From Blautia argi (GTDB taxonomy: Bacteria; Bacillota; Clostridia; Lachnospirales; Lachnospiraceae), in assembly GCF_003287895.1 (NCBI RefSeq), contig NZ_CP030280.1, positions 1,557,501 to 1,621,500 of the forward strand: a DNA stretch of 64,000 nt, read 5' to 3'. The notes below the pieces were generated by a model. The model did no database searches, was not told the DNA's origin, and worked only from the letters and a program-made list of their open reading frames with translations. Shown here in pieces: positions 27,037-35,799 of the stretch. Each line of letters opens with the position of its first letter. The first letter of the stretch is position 1. A program made the translations under genes and the position numbers.

Positions 27037-27733
27037 TGAGATGTTGGATAATTCGGTTGAGATATTAACAAAGGAAAGAACTGACATAGACAATCTCACA
27101 GATATTCAGGACATGGTATATAAAAAGATTATTCGTCGAAAAAAACAGTCCTATTTTTTAAAAGCAGTAGCTGCAGTTGGCACAATATGTTTGGTGACCG
27201 GCAGCATTGTTTTGGCGAAAACGCTTTTGGATCCAGGTGGGAAAGTAGAAAAAATAGAAAACCTGGAAGAAGAGCATACGCTCTACGAATCAGATACAGA
27301 AGAAGAGAAGATAGTGATTGATATTCAAACAGAATTGCTTAATAAAGACTGTTTATATCAAAATGGTATTCCTATTGCAAAACATATTTTAGAAATACAG
27401 ACAGATTTTTATACAGCTGATCAACAAATATATGTAGAAAATGGTACAATGCTGATTTTACAGGATCAAGGAAAGGGGATTTTTCTAGAAGAGAATGAAA
27501 AGGTCAAAATAAGTGTCAAGCAGGAGAACATGAATAAACAGCCTGGACATACGTTTGAAATAGGATATATTGAAAATGGAAAGCCATTTAAAGTAGATAC
27601 TGTTGAGGTCGAACAGTATGAAGTTTGGCTGAAAGGGGGAACGCAGAGAGAATATTTTCCATATTTCAAAAATATATCAAGCGATCGAATTATTCTAAAT
27701 TATCATATAGTAAAGGAGAGTATGGAGAAATGA
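27020..27733 (+). CDS. membrane anti-sigma factor
   Basis: ATG 27020 follows GAGGAGG and overlaps the sigma gene by 17 bases; 237 residues. An N-terminal cytosolic segment of about 45 residues is followed by one membrane helix (FLKAVAAVGTICLVTGSIVLA, residues ~52-72) and an extracytoplasmic domain of about 160 residues. This architecture and position fit an anti-sigma factor that holds the ECF sigma factor until an outside signal arrives. The external domain is rich in beta-type sequence; its ligand is unknown. Confidence 0.8.
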   Translation: MKIKISEMLDNSVEILTKERTDIDNLTDIQDMVYKKIIRRKKQSYFLKAVAAVGTICLVTGSIVLAKTLLDPGGKVEKIENLEEEHTLYESDTEEEKIVIDIQTELLNKDCLYQNGIPIAKHILEIQTDFYTADQQIYVENGTMLILQDQGKGIFLEENEKVKISVKQENMNKQPGHTFEIGYIENGKPFKVDTVEVEQYEVWLKGGTQREYFPYFKNISSDRIILNYHIVKESMEK

Positions 27734-28146
27734 AGAAAGTAAAAAAAGTAATAGCAATAATGGCTCTTTTGGTTATGACAACAAATAGTACTTCTGTACA
27801 GGCAGCGGAACCTCAATCAAATACTATGCATCAGCAAAGTGAGAGGATGGGAATTTCAAGTACAGCGTTGAGTGCAGGAGAAACCATTAATATTATTGAT
27901 AATGATGGGATGGCATTTTACGTTCCGGGTGGGACTAAGATAAGTTTTTCTATTAGTTTGAAAGCATCAGGAAGTGTTGAAATGGGATATAAAAATTCAA
28001 ATGGTGTCAGAACAAAAAAGTATAGTGGAACAGGAAAAAGTCACAGTACCACATTTACAATTAGAAGTACAGGATATTATAAATTCTATATAACAAATAA
28101 ATCTTCTAGTACAATTAGTATTACAGGAGGGAGTTTGAATTTTTAA
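27730..28146 (+). CDS. small secreted beta-rich protein
   Basis: ATG 27730 overlaps the anti-sigma stop (ATGA). The 138-residue product has a signal peptide ending near Ala26 (SVQAAEPQ). The mature protein is Ser/Thr/Gly rich with alternating hydrophobic residues (ISFSISLKASGSVEMGYKN, HSTTFTIRSTGYYKFYI), suggesting a beta-sandwich. It may be the surface sensor or effector of the ECF response. No family is recognised. Confidence 0.75.
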   Translation: MKKVKKVIAIMALLVMTTNSTSVQAAEPQSNTMHQQSERMGISSTALSAGETINIIDNDGMAFYVPGGTKISFSISLKASGSVEMGYKNSNGVRTKKYSGTGKSHSTTFTIRSTGYYKFYITNKSSSTISITGGSLNF

Positions 28147-29136
28147 ATGAAGCGAAAGAAAAAAATATGGATCATTATAAAATGGATTATAGGTATTACC
28201 ATTATATTCATTTTATTGGGAATTATATGGAACACTATATGTAAGAAAATAGATGAATACAAAATAAAAGAGGCGTATGGAAACAGTGTGCAAATAGATG
28301 GAAAAAGTATGGTTGTGGAGATTGCCGGAGCGGAACATGACGGTCCTCCGATTATCTTGCTTCCTGGTTTGGGTGAACCGTCGCCTATTTTAGAATTTAA
28401 ACCTTTAGCAAGTGAATTAGCTAAAAAATACAAGGTGATTACGATTGAGCCATTTGGATATGGATTATCTGATGGAACAAAGCGTGACCGGACGATTGAA
28501 AATATCGTAGAAGAACTTCATGAATGTGTAAAAAACTTAGGAGAAGAGGAATACTATCTAATGGGGCATTCCATATCAGGGATATATAGTTTGTATTGGA
28601 GCCAGATATATCCAAATGAAATTAAAGGAATTATAGGGATTGATCCATCAGTTCCGAAAATGACAAGTAAAGAAAATAATCCTTTTCCAGTCAGTGTACA
28701 GTTGCTCAATCAAATATCTGCGTATACTCAGAAGATAGTCAATATAACGGGAATTACAAGGTTACTTTCTATAAACAATCCAAAGAAAGTTGTGTATGCA
28801 GATCCGCAGTACCTATATTCAGAGAAGGAATGGGAAGTTTTCCGCATATTAACGCTGGATAAAGGATATAACGCAACGGTTATGACAGAAATGAAAAATC
28901 TTGAAAAAAATATGGATGTAGTGGAGGATATGAAGATTCCAAGAGAAATACCAATATTGGAATTTGTTTCAAAAGAGAATTGCAAGACTATGCCACAGTG
29001 GGAACAACTACATAGGGATATTATAGCAGATAAAGAAAATGGAAAAGTAATTTTGCTAGAAGGTTCTCACTATTTACATTTTGAACAGAAGAAGGCAATT
29101 GTTGAAAGAACTACACAGTGGATAGATAATAGATAA
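28147..29136 (+). CDS. membrane-anchored alpha/beta hydrolase
   Basis: The 329-residue protein starts right after the previous stop. One N-terminal membrane helix (WIIIKWIIGITIIFILLGII) is followed by an alpha/beta-hydrolase fold: oxyanion region LLPGLGEPS, YGLSDG, nucleophile elbow GHSISG with the catalytic Ser, and a late His in GSHYLHFE. The active site probably faces outside. The substrate is unknown. It is the last gene of the sigma/anti-sigma operon. Confidence 0.85.
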   Translation: MKRKKKIWIIIKWIIGITIIFILLGIIWNTICKKIDEYKIKEAYGNSVQIDGKSMVVEIAGAEHDGPPIILLPGLGEPSPILEFKPLASELAKKYKVITIEPFGYGLSDGTKRDRTIENIVEELHECVKNLGEEEYYLMGHSISGIYSLYWSQIYPNEIKGIIGIDPSVPKMTSKENNPFPVSVQLLNQISAYTQKIVNITGITRLLSINNPKKVVYADPQYLYSEKEWEVFRILTLDKGYNATVMTEMKNLEKNMDVVEDMKIPREIPILEFVSKENCKTMPQWEQLHRDIIADKENGKVILLEGSHYLHFEQKKAIVERTTQWIDNR

Positions 29137-29252
29137 CTATTGTATCTGTGGTAAAAATAGGAAGTTAAGCAGATATTTTAATTTTTGAGGCGTTTGCAAT
29201 GTACGGTATATCGTGATAGAATGATAAAAAAGTTAAGGAGTGGTGTTGGAAA

Positions 29253-30227
29253 ATGGAATCTACATGTAAGACTAAAATTGTATCATCATTGTTGCGGGAG
29301 TCCGGAAAAGGAAAGCTTGATTTTTCTCATCCTTTTCAGAGAAAGGAGGGACAGTGGACTCGGTATATGGAATCGTTGGAAGTGGATTCGCTGCTAAGAG
29401 GATATTCTATCAATTTAGTTTATATTTGGAAAAAAGACAATAAAAACTATGTGATAGAAGGAAAGCAGAGGATTACTACCCTACAGAAATATAAAGGGGA
29501 CAAATTTCCACTTTCTAAGAAACTTGATTCGGTTATGATTGATGGGGAAACTTATGAAATTGCAGGTAAAAGGTTTTCTCAATTAGATGAGATTGTACAA
29601 GACAAACTATTGAATGCAGAAGTCTTGATTTTTGAAATGTGGGACTGCACAGAAAAAGAAGTACGGGATATGTTTGTGCGTTTGAATAGTGGAAAGCGAT
29701 TGAACGGAGCACAGATGCTGACAGGCCTTTTAAATCTTGACATTAGTACAGAACTTTATAAAATTATGGAGCATCCATTTTGGGCAAAGACTGGAATTAC
29801 AAAAGGTGATATCAGATCAGATAATATGCGTAAAGTAGCCTGCCAAATACTAATGCTTATTTCTGGATACGAATATACTGCTTTTGATCAAAAGAATATT
29901 GAAAAGTATGTTGAAATATTGAATAGTGATTCTGAGGAAAGTATCCGTTTGATTGGACATGCCTTGGAGGTTCTTGACAAGTTAGATGAAAAGATTGTGG
30001 ATAAAATGGATAAGATGAAAAAGTTATCCATTCCAATGGTAGTTGCAGCAATGGATGTAGTGTACGGAGATGAAGAAAAAGAAAACAGTTATCTGTTATG
30101 GCTGAAAGACTTTTTTGAAAATTATGATAATCAGACAAAATATCTGGAATATTGTGGAAGAAGTACGGACAAAGGTGAAAATGTAAAAGGACGTTGGGAA
30201 ATCTTTTCAAAAGTTGTATCAGAGTAA
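29253..30227 (+). CDS. DUF262-domain protein (ParB/Srx-like, GmrS-type N-domain)
   Basis: ATG 29253 follows AAGGAGTG; 324 residues. The motif IEGKQRITTL (about 69-78) matches the DGQQR-x-x-TL core of DUF262, the ParB-nuclease-like NTP-dependent domain of GmrSD-type restriction enzymes. DMFVRLNSGKRLNGAQM is the second conserved block. The C-terminal GmrD-type HNH domain is absent, so it is a single-domain protein as found on many mobile elements. A defence or DNA-binding role is inferred. Confidence 0.8.
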   Translation: MESTCKTKIVSSLLRESGKGKLDFSHPFQRKEGQWTRYMESLEVDSLLRGYSINLVYIWKKDNKNYVIEGKQRITTLQKYKGDKFPLSKKLDSVMIDGETYEIAGKRFSQLDEIVQDKLLNAEVLIFEMWDCTEKEVRDMFVRLNSGKRLNGAQMLTGLLNLDISTELYKIMEHPFWAKTGITKGDIRSDNMRKVACQILMLISGYEYTAFDQKNIEKYVEILNSDSEESIRLIGHALEVLDKLDEKIVDKMDKMKKLSIPMVVAAMDVVYGDEEKENSYLLWLKDFFENYDNQTKYLEYCGRSTDKGENVKGRWEIFSKVVSE

Positions 30228-30415
30228 TAAACATAACGTAGTAAATTGTTAAATTACTTAGATATTGACACATACAATATCTTATGTTAGAGTGAAAATG
30301 AATTAACATTTATACTCATAAAAATCAAAGATGAGTACAAAAATTTTTTCCGATAAAGAATCGGAAACAGATTTTGGAAACAGGTGGCTGTTTCAATAAG
30401 AAATAAAGAATTATT

Positions 30416-30455
30416 AGGCATTTAGAATGAAAAATATTCTAGGTGCCTTTTTTTT
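30416..30455 (+). terminator. terminator ahead of the DUF4313-like gene
   Basis: AGGCATTTAGAAT (30416-30428) pairs with ATTCTAGGTGCCT (30436-30448), allowing one mismatch, and T8 follows. It lies about 65 bases before the next ATG. The 30228-30415 spacer has a possible -35 TTGACA at 30265 with a weak TAGAGT 17 bases later. Confidence 0.75.
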
Positions 30456-30520
30456 ATTTCAATCAACGAAAAAGGAGGATAGAGTTAAGCCACAAAAGAA
30501 AGAAAAATAGGAGGAAAATC

Positions 30521-31303
30521 ATGAACCAAGAGTACTTAAAAGGAATTCACAGTGAGACGTGTGGAAAAGATGCAATTATTTTTCAGGCAACAGAAAATAA
30601 TATAATCAGCTTCTTAAAGAATAGTCTATCTGCAGAACGTTCAGAAATCAGAACATTGGATGGGAAACGCTTTCTTACAACAATAAAAGGGAAGTGGATT
30701 GATATTTGCCCAGATCGAATGTACCTGGAAGAGAAGTTAAAACCATTGCTTCTGGCTGTGAAGGAAGGTAAAAAAAATCTGATACCATTAAAACAAATAG
30801 GTGCAGAACAGTTAGAAGGATATTGTCCGCCAATGCCAGACTGGAACTATTTTTTCTGGTCAGGTTATAGTGATGAAGATTATGACAACTTCAGAAAACA
30901 GGAAGAACCCAAAACGGTTTTCTATGAAGCTTTTGGAGAAAAATTTCCGATACAGCTAATAGTAAAAGGATATTCCTACACCGGAAATTTAGAAATTGAA
31001 ATGGTGAACTGGAAATACCGATATCCTTCACCATGGGCAACCCTGACCGTTGATTTGCATGAGGTGTGCGAAAAGGACTGTACCTATGTAGATACGAACC
31101 ATCATGGAAGAAAAATTTTGTCCTGGATTTCAGAAAGCGGATTAGGAGAAGTGACAGGAGAAATCAGCAGAAATGGATATTGTACTTATGAGAAAGTTCG
31201 TTTCTATCCGGAACGATTAAAGTATTATGATCTGGAAGGGTATCGCAGATATGAAGCAAAATATGAAGAAATACACAAAACATCACTGAAAAGAAATAAT
31301 TAA
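30521..31303 (+). CDS. DUF4313-like mobile-element protein
   Basis: ATG 30521 follows AGGAGG; 260 residues. The C-terminal half shows the DUF4313 pattern: FPIQLIVKGYSYTGNLEIE, PSPWATLTVDL, CTYVDTNHHG, LSWISESGLGEVTGE, RNGYCTYEKVRFYPERL. This domain is common on conjugative elements of Clostridia. The N-terminal half (residues 1-110) is unassigned. It starts a block with the 182-residue gene 18 bases later. Confidence 0.65.
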   Translation: MNQEYLKGIHSETCGKDAIIFQATENNIISFLKNSLSAERSEIRTLDGKRFLTTIKGKWIDICPDRMYLEEKLKPLLLAVKEGKKNLIPLKQIGAEQLEGYCPPMPDWNYFFWSGYSDEDYDNFRKQEEPKTVFYEAFGEKFPIQLIVKGYSYTGNLEIEMVNWKYRYPSPWATLTVDLHEVCEKDCTYVDTNHHGRKILSWISESGLGEVTGEISRNGYCTYEKVRFYPERLKYYDLEGYRRYEAKYEEIHKTSLKRNN

Positions 31304-31321
31304 AGAACAGGAGGAAGCAGG

Positions 31322-31870
31322 ATGAAAAACTATGAGTTTGAACAGAACAAAAATTATGAAAGTACAAAGCAGATGTTTGAAGAATGTCGAAAAGATGTGG
31401 GCGTTTCCAAGGGTGTAAAAAGGGCAATTCCGGTGGTTGATGATGAGATTTGCTTTTCGGATATTCCGGAAAATGGAGTGTGTATTACGTCGCAGTTTGA
31501 AAACGGACTTTGCGGAGAAATTATCTGGTGCCGGAACGGAGAAGACATCTATATGCTGCACAGCAGTATTCGTCTTGCCGATCATACAGTCTGGCTTCAG
31601 ATGGACAAGAAAGGCAAAAGTGAGGCACTACATCTAAAATTATTTTCCGAAGAAGGAACTACAAAGAAAATGAAAAATGAATTTCAGGGGATTTTTATTT
31701 CACCTTCTATGCAGGTGAAACGATTTTACGAATATTGTTTTTGGCCAAATTATGTAAAAGGTATAAGACCGATACAGGAAGACAGCCTGAATTTTTATGA
31801 GATTTTAAAAAAGATTGTAAGATGTATTGGATCTGATTTTCAGTATGATTTAGAAACAATGCGTATATAG
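31322..31870 (+). CDS. hypothetical protein
   Basis: The 182-residue soluble protein has its ATG after ACAGGAGG. It is acidic at the N-terminus with mixed alpha/beta content (CGEIIWCRNGEDIYMLHSSI; ADHTVWLQMDKKGKSEALHL). No family is recognised. It ends 5 bases before a terminator hairpin. Confidence 0.7.
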   Translation: MKNYEFEQNKNYESTKQMFEECRKDVGVSKGVKRAIPVVDDEICFSDIPENGVCITSQFENGLCGEIIWCRNGEDIYMLHSSIRLADHTVWLQMDKKGKSEALHLKLFSEEGTTKKMKNEFQGIFISPSMQVKRFYEYCFWPNYVKGIRPIQEDSLNFYEILKKIVRCIGSDFQYDLETMRI

Positions 31871-31874
31871 AATA

Positions 31875-31911
31875 AGACATTTTGAATGGAAATTCTAAGT
31901 GTCTTTTTTTA
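31875..31911 (+). terminator. terminator ahead of the ssb gene
   Basis: AGACATTTTGAAT (31875-31887) pairs with ATTCTAAGTGTCT (31892-31904) with mismatches, followed by T7. It resembles the hairpin at 30416 in sequence and placement. Confidence 0.75.
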
Positions 31912-31965
31912 TACCTATCAGGCAGGAAATAATTTCCTGCCTACTTTAAAAAGGAGAGAAAGAGC

Positions 31966-32730
31966 ATGAATAAAGTAATAATGACCGGATACGTTGTAAA
32001 AGATCCGGAAGTAAATGAATTTAAAAGGAAGAGGCGCAGAAACAAAAGGGCATCGAAATACGGATTAGTTGCAAGTTTTCGATTGTCTGTAAAGCGTCCT
32101 TTTAAAACAAAAGATGGAACAAAATATGATTATTTTTCCTGCTCTGCATTTGATAAGAGTGCAGAATTTATAGAGGAGTATATTGAAAAAGGAGATTGCG
32201 TTGGAATAGAGGGAATCCTTTTAAATGATAATTATGAAAATGAGGATGGAATGACGATGTATAGAGATAAGATAAATCTTGATAAAATCGAATTACTCCG
32301 CAAGCGAAAAGACGAAGATGAGAACGATTACGAAGATGAGGAAGAAGAGGATTACGATGACGATTTTTATGATGAGGATGATTATGAGGACGACGAAGAT
32401 GACGACTATGAGGAGGAATATCTAGAAGAGGATGACGAAGAAGAGGCGGACGACGAAGATGAGGAAGAAGATGGATATCATCGAAGTATAAGGAAAAGCA
32501 GTCAGAAAAAAGGAATCTCTGATCCCCGTAGAAGAAATAGCAGGATAAAGAAACCTAGTTCCAGGAAAAAGTCAGAGCAAAGGAAAAGAGAACAGCCGGA
32601 AAGGAGAAATCGGCAGTCGAGAAAAAGTGTTCCGGAAAGAAGAAGGAATGAAAATAAAAAAAGAAACCTGGTGGACGAAGAATTTGAGCGTGTACAAGAA
32701 TCAGAATATAACAATTATGGATTTGACTAA
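31966..32730 (+). CDS. ssb: single-stranded DNA-binding protein with acidic and basic tail blocks
   Basis: The 254-residue product starts after AAGGAGAGA. Residues 1-112 are an SSB OB-fold: MNKVIMTGYVVKDPEV, ASFRLSVKRPF, DYFSCSAFDKSAEFIEEYIEKGD, IEGILLNDNY. The tail is unusual: residues 116-169 are almost only Asp/Glu with Tyr, then 172-233 are Lys/Arg/Ser rich, then a mildly acidic end EYNNYGFD. Normal SSB has a short acidic tip that recruits partners. The basic loop RKRRRNKR inside the OB-fold is also atypical. It belongs to the mobile-element replication set. Confidence 0.85.
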   Translation: MNKVIMTGYVVKDPEVNEFKRKRRRNKRASKYGLVASFRLSVKRPFKTKDGTKYDYFSCSAFDKSAEFIEEYIEKGDCVGIEGILLNDNYENEDGMTMYRDKINLDKIELLRKRKDEDENDYEDEEEEDYDDDFYDEDDYEDDEDDDYEEEYLEEDDEEEADDEDEEEDGYHRSIRKSSQKKGISDPRRRNSRIKKPSSRKKSEQRKREQPERRNRQSRKSVPERRRNENKKRNLVDEEFERVQESEYNNYGFD

Positions 32731-32762
32731 AAATCCTCGAAGAGAAAGGAAATGGTACTGTT

Positions 32763-33410
32763 ATGAGTGGTAAGTGGAAATATTTTGTGAAAAAGTATCA
32801 AAACTTTTGCATTGTGTCGGGCATTGCAGGATTTTTGTTAGCTCCGTTCTTATGGCCCTTTTTTCTTGCAATTCTAGTCAATACATTATCCCTTACAGTG
32901 CCGGTTTTGTTGGTGTATCTGTTGGTCTGTCATTTGAAAAAGAAGCCCAAAGAAGTGAAGGGAGAAACCTTCACGGAGCATAAGGAAAGAGATAAACCGA
33001 AAGTAACAGTGACGGAAGAGGTGCCAGAAAAGAAGGAAGCACCCATTTATCAGAAAGCAAAACAGCAAATAGAAAAGGCGATAGAAACTGAAAAGAATCC
33101 AGAAACAATTCCTGATGTTCGCCAAGAACAGTGGAATGAAGCAGACATAGCAGCAAAAAAATGGTATCTTGGAGAAGGAAGAGAAAAATTTTTTCATATT
33201 TCGAAGAAACTGGAGGCAAAAGGTATCTATTCGTTTTCTATTGGGAAAGACGGATTATGTACTATCCGAACAGAGAAAGGATTTCGCAGAGTTGCTGCAA
33301 TTCGGGATTTCCCGGCAGATAAAAGAATACTCATCAAAAAGGAGTTGGAAAAAGAAGGCGGTTACTCTGTAAAAATTTCTGGTCGTTATATGTGGATTAC
33401 AAGGAGGTAG
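32763..33410 (+). CDS. membrane-anchored hypothetical protein
   Basis: The 215-residue protein has two hydrophobic segments in the first ~60 residues (FCIVSGIAGFLLAPFLWPFF and the following VPVLLVYLLVC), a charged coiled linker (residues 62-125), and a C-terminal domain of about 80 residues (AKKWYLGEGREKFFHISKKLEAKG; SFSIGKDGLCTIRTEKGFRR; GYSVKISGRYMWITRR). No family is recognised. It ends 4 bases before the helicase start. Confidence 0.7.
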   Translation: MSGKWKYFVKKYQNFCIVSGIAGFLLAPFLWPFFLAILVNTLSLTVPVLLVYLLVCHLKKKPKEVKGETFTEHKERDKPKVTVTEEVPEKKEAPIYQKAKQQIEKAIETEKNPETIPDVRQEQWNEADIAAKKWYLGEGREKFFHISKKLEAKGIYSFSIGKDGLCTIRTEKGFRRVAAIRDFPADKRILIKKELEKEGGYSVKISGRYMWITRR

Positions 33411-33414
33411 TGAC

Positions 33415-35628
33415 TTGTTAGAGTGCAGATATGCTTCTTCCATTTATTATAATCAGGAAAACGGATATACTGTGGCAGTATATGAAACAGAGGAGAACAT
33501 TCCTGAAGGGAAGAATGGAATTGGAAAAAGGCAGTTTGTGGCAGTTGGCTGTGAATTGCCCAGAAACGAAGGGATTGGTGTCTCTTTAAAAGGACAGTGG
33601 AAAGAATCAGAGAAATATGGAAAACAGTATCATGTGACATCTTTCCAAATTCAAATGCCGACAACAGAAGAGGGGGTAAAAGCGTACCTTTCTTCAGGAT
33701 TGGTGAAAGGAATTGGGCCTGTTATCGCAGAAAGGGTTGTAGAACGATTTGGGAAAAATACCTTCTATGTTTTTGAAGAATGCCCGGAACGATTGCTTGA
33801 AATTCCTGGAATTACACAAAAAAAACTGGAGCAGATTTTAGATGGCTATTATCAAAGTGAAAATATCCGTCAGCTTTCAATTTTTCTGTCTTCTGCGGGA
33901 GTAACACCAAAGAAGATAGAAAAAATCCAGGAACATTTTGGACACAAGGCAGTCAGCATTATTAAAAGGGATCCATTCCGGTTGTGTGAGATAGAAGGGT
34001 TTGGATTTAAAACAGTGGACCCGATAGCAAGGAAAGTAAAACATTTTCAGGCAGATAATCCTTTACGAATAAAAGCAGCTATATTATATGTTTTAAAAGA
34101 AGCAGAAGGGGAAGGGCATCTCTATTTAGAGGTGTCTGACATTTTAACAAGAGCCAAGCCGCTGTTGGTGCGTGGAGATAAAAAAGGCAGTGTAACAGAA
34201 CGGAAAATTCGTGATGCTGGCAATTCTCTGATCAAAGATGATAAAGAACTAATCTGTAGTTATACAAAGATTTATTCTAAGAAAAATTATGAGTCAGAAC
34301 AAAAGGCTGTTATACAACTTGCCACGCTAAGCAAGTATCCGATAAAAAGGTATGATGTAGAGAAATGGATTTCCAATTTGGAAGCCAAAGAACACATAAA
34401 ATTAGCGGAAAAGCAAAGAAAAGGGATTGAAATGGTTTTTCAAAATTCAATTTCCATTATAACAGGAGGACCTGGAAGTGGGAAAACAACCCTGCTGCGT
34501 TTTATTGTTATGATCCAGGAAAAATTGAATATGGATAGTATGATTTTATTGGCAGCACCTACCGGAAGAGCGCGACAGAGAATGTATGAAGCAACGGGGT
34601 ATCCGGCACTGACGATACATAAAAGTATCGGACTTACAGGAGCAGAAGGTGAAGGAGCATGGAATGCTGGAGAAATGCTTTGCGATGATTTGATCATCAT
34701 TGATGAGTGCAGCATGGTAGATATGCATCTGTTTACAAGTCTGATGATGAAAATAAAGACCGGAAGTCGGATTGTTTTTGTGGGAGACAAAGACCAGCTG
34801 GAATCAGTAGGGCCTGGAAATGTATTTAAAGAACTCATTGACTCCAGAGTCATTCCAGTTACTGTTTTAGATCAATGTTTCCGGCAGGAAAACCCTACTA
34901 TTTTGGAGAATGCGATAAAAATCAACTGTGGTAAACAAAATTTGGTATATGATAACAGTTTTTCCTTTGTAGCAGCACATGATGATGAAGAAGCCGCAAA
35001 AAAGATTATGAAACTTTTTGATGTGGAGTGGAAGTTGCAAGGGAAAAATGTAAATGCAGTGCAGGTATTAACACCTTTAAGGGAGGATACGAAGGTAAGC
35101 GCAAATGCTTTGAATCTAAAAATCAAAGACAGAATCAATCCTTACCAGAGAGGACAACAGGAAATCAAAAATGGAAACAAAATTTTTCGTATACAGGATA
35201 AAGTGATGCAGACGAAAAATGAAGATGAAATTTCCAACGGAGATATCGGGATTGTACGAAAAATAGGAAAGATGAGCGGTAAGAAATATATGGAAGTAGA
35301 TTTTGGAGAAGAGCGGGTTATGCGATATCAGGAAGGAGAATCTTGGAACCTTGTTCATGCGTATGCAATTACTGCACATAAGGGACAAGGCTCCGAGTAT
35401 CCGGTAGTCATCATTCCGATTTTGTCATGTTTTCGGCGGCATACCTTAAAGCGAAATCTATATTACACCGCAATTACAAGGGCAAAAAGAAAAGTCATTC
35501 TTGTGGGAAGCAAACAGGCATTTTCCCAGGCAATACGGGCGGGAAGATCCAAAAAAAGAAATACGTTGTTATCTTATCGGTTAAAAAAAGCATTTACGGA
35601 GGTTTCGGATAAGAATGAAGCGGCATAA
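33415..35628 (+). CDS. recD2: RecD2-like superfamily 1 DNA helicase
   Basis: The TTG 33415 start is 8 bases after AAGGAGG; 737 residues. The N-terminal region has helix-hairpin-helix-like repeats (LVKGIGPVIAERVVERFG, IPGITQKKLEQI). Walker A GGPGSGKTT is at 351-359, followed by LLAAPTGRARQRM, Walker B IIDECSMVD, GDKDQLESVGPGN, QDKVMQTKND-type sequence, TAHKGQGSEYPVVI and YYTAITRAKRKVIL. RecD2 is a 5'-3' helicase. Here it is part of the element's DNA-handling genes together with SSB. Confidence 0.93.
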   Translation: MLECRYASSIYYNQENGYTVAVYETEENIPEGKNGIGKRQFVAVGCELPRNEGIGVSLKGQWKESEKYGKQYHVTSFQIQMPTTEEGVKAYLSSGLVKGIGPVIAERVVERFGKNTFYVFEECPERLLEIPGITQKKLEQILDGYYQSENIRQLSIFLSSAGVTPKKIEKIQEHFGHKAVSIIKRDPFRLCEIEGFGFKTVDPIARKVKHFQADNPLRIKAAILYVLKEAEGEGHLYLEVSDILTRAKPLLVRGDKKGSVTERKIRDAGNSLIKDDKELICSYTKIYSKKNYESEQKAVIQLATLSKYPIKRYDVEKWISNLEAKEHIKLAEKQRKGIEMVFQNSISIITGGPGSGKTTLLRFIVMIQEKLNMDSMILLAAPTGRARQRMYEATGYPALTIHKSIGLTGAEGEGAWNAGEMLCDDLIIIDECSMVDMHLFTSLMMKIKTGSRIVFVGDKDQLESVGPGNVFKELIDSRVIPVTVLDQCFRQENPTILENAIKINCGKQNLVYDNSFSFVAAHDDEEAAKKIMKLFDVEWKLQGKNVNAVQVLTPLREDTKVSANALNLKIKDRINPYQRGQQEIKNGNKIFRIQDKVMQTKNEDEISNGDIGIVRKIGKMSGKKYMEVDFGEERVMRYQEGESWNLVHAYAITAHKGQGSEYPVVIIPILSCFRRHTLKRNLYYTAITRAKRKVILVGSKQAFSQAIRAGRSKKRNTLLSYRLKKAFTEVSDKNEAA

Positions 35629-35799
35629 GAAAATAGTGGTAAACTGCTTATAAAAGCAGAAAGAGTTTTAATGCGAAAAGAACATAAACAATTCTTCCTT
35701 ATCATACGGAAGGAGGATGATCTGGTGAGAAAAATAAGTGGCATCTTTTTTTCGTGTGTGATAAAATAAGAAAAAGAGGAATAGGCAGGTGAATATAGG

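Noticed and set aside
32310-32470. GA-rich tract that might be a regulatory repeat
   Set aside because: It is the acidic coding block of the ssb gene; the pattern is explained by Asp/Glu codons.
34440-34853. 137-codon minus-strand ORF opposite the helicase
   Set aside because: It lies entirely within the RecD2-like helicase motifs on the plus strand and is a composition shadow.
35671-35769. 32-residue ORF before the Rpn gene
   Set aside because: It has no ribosome site for the ATG. A GTG inside has a site (GGAGG at 35712) but would give only about 14 residues; it might be a leader, unsupported.
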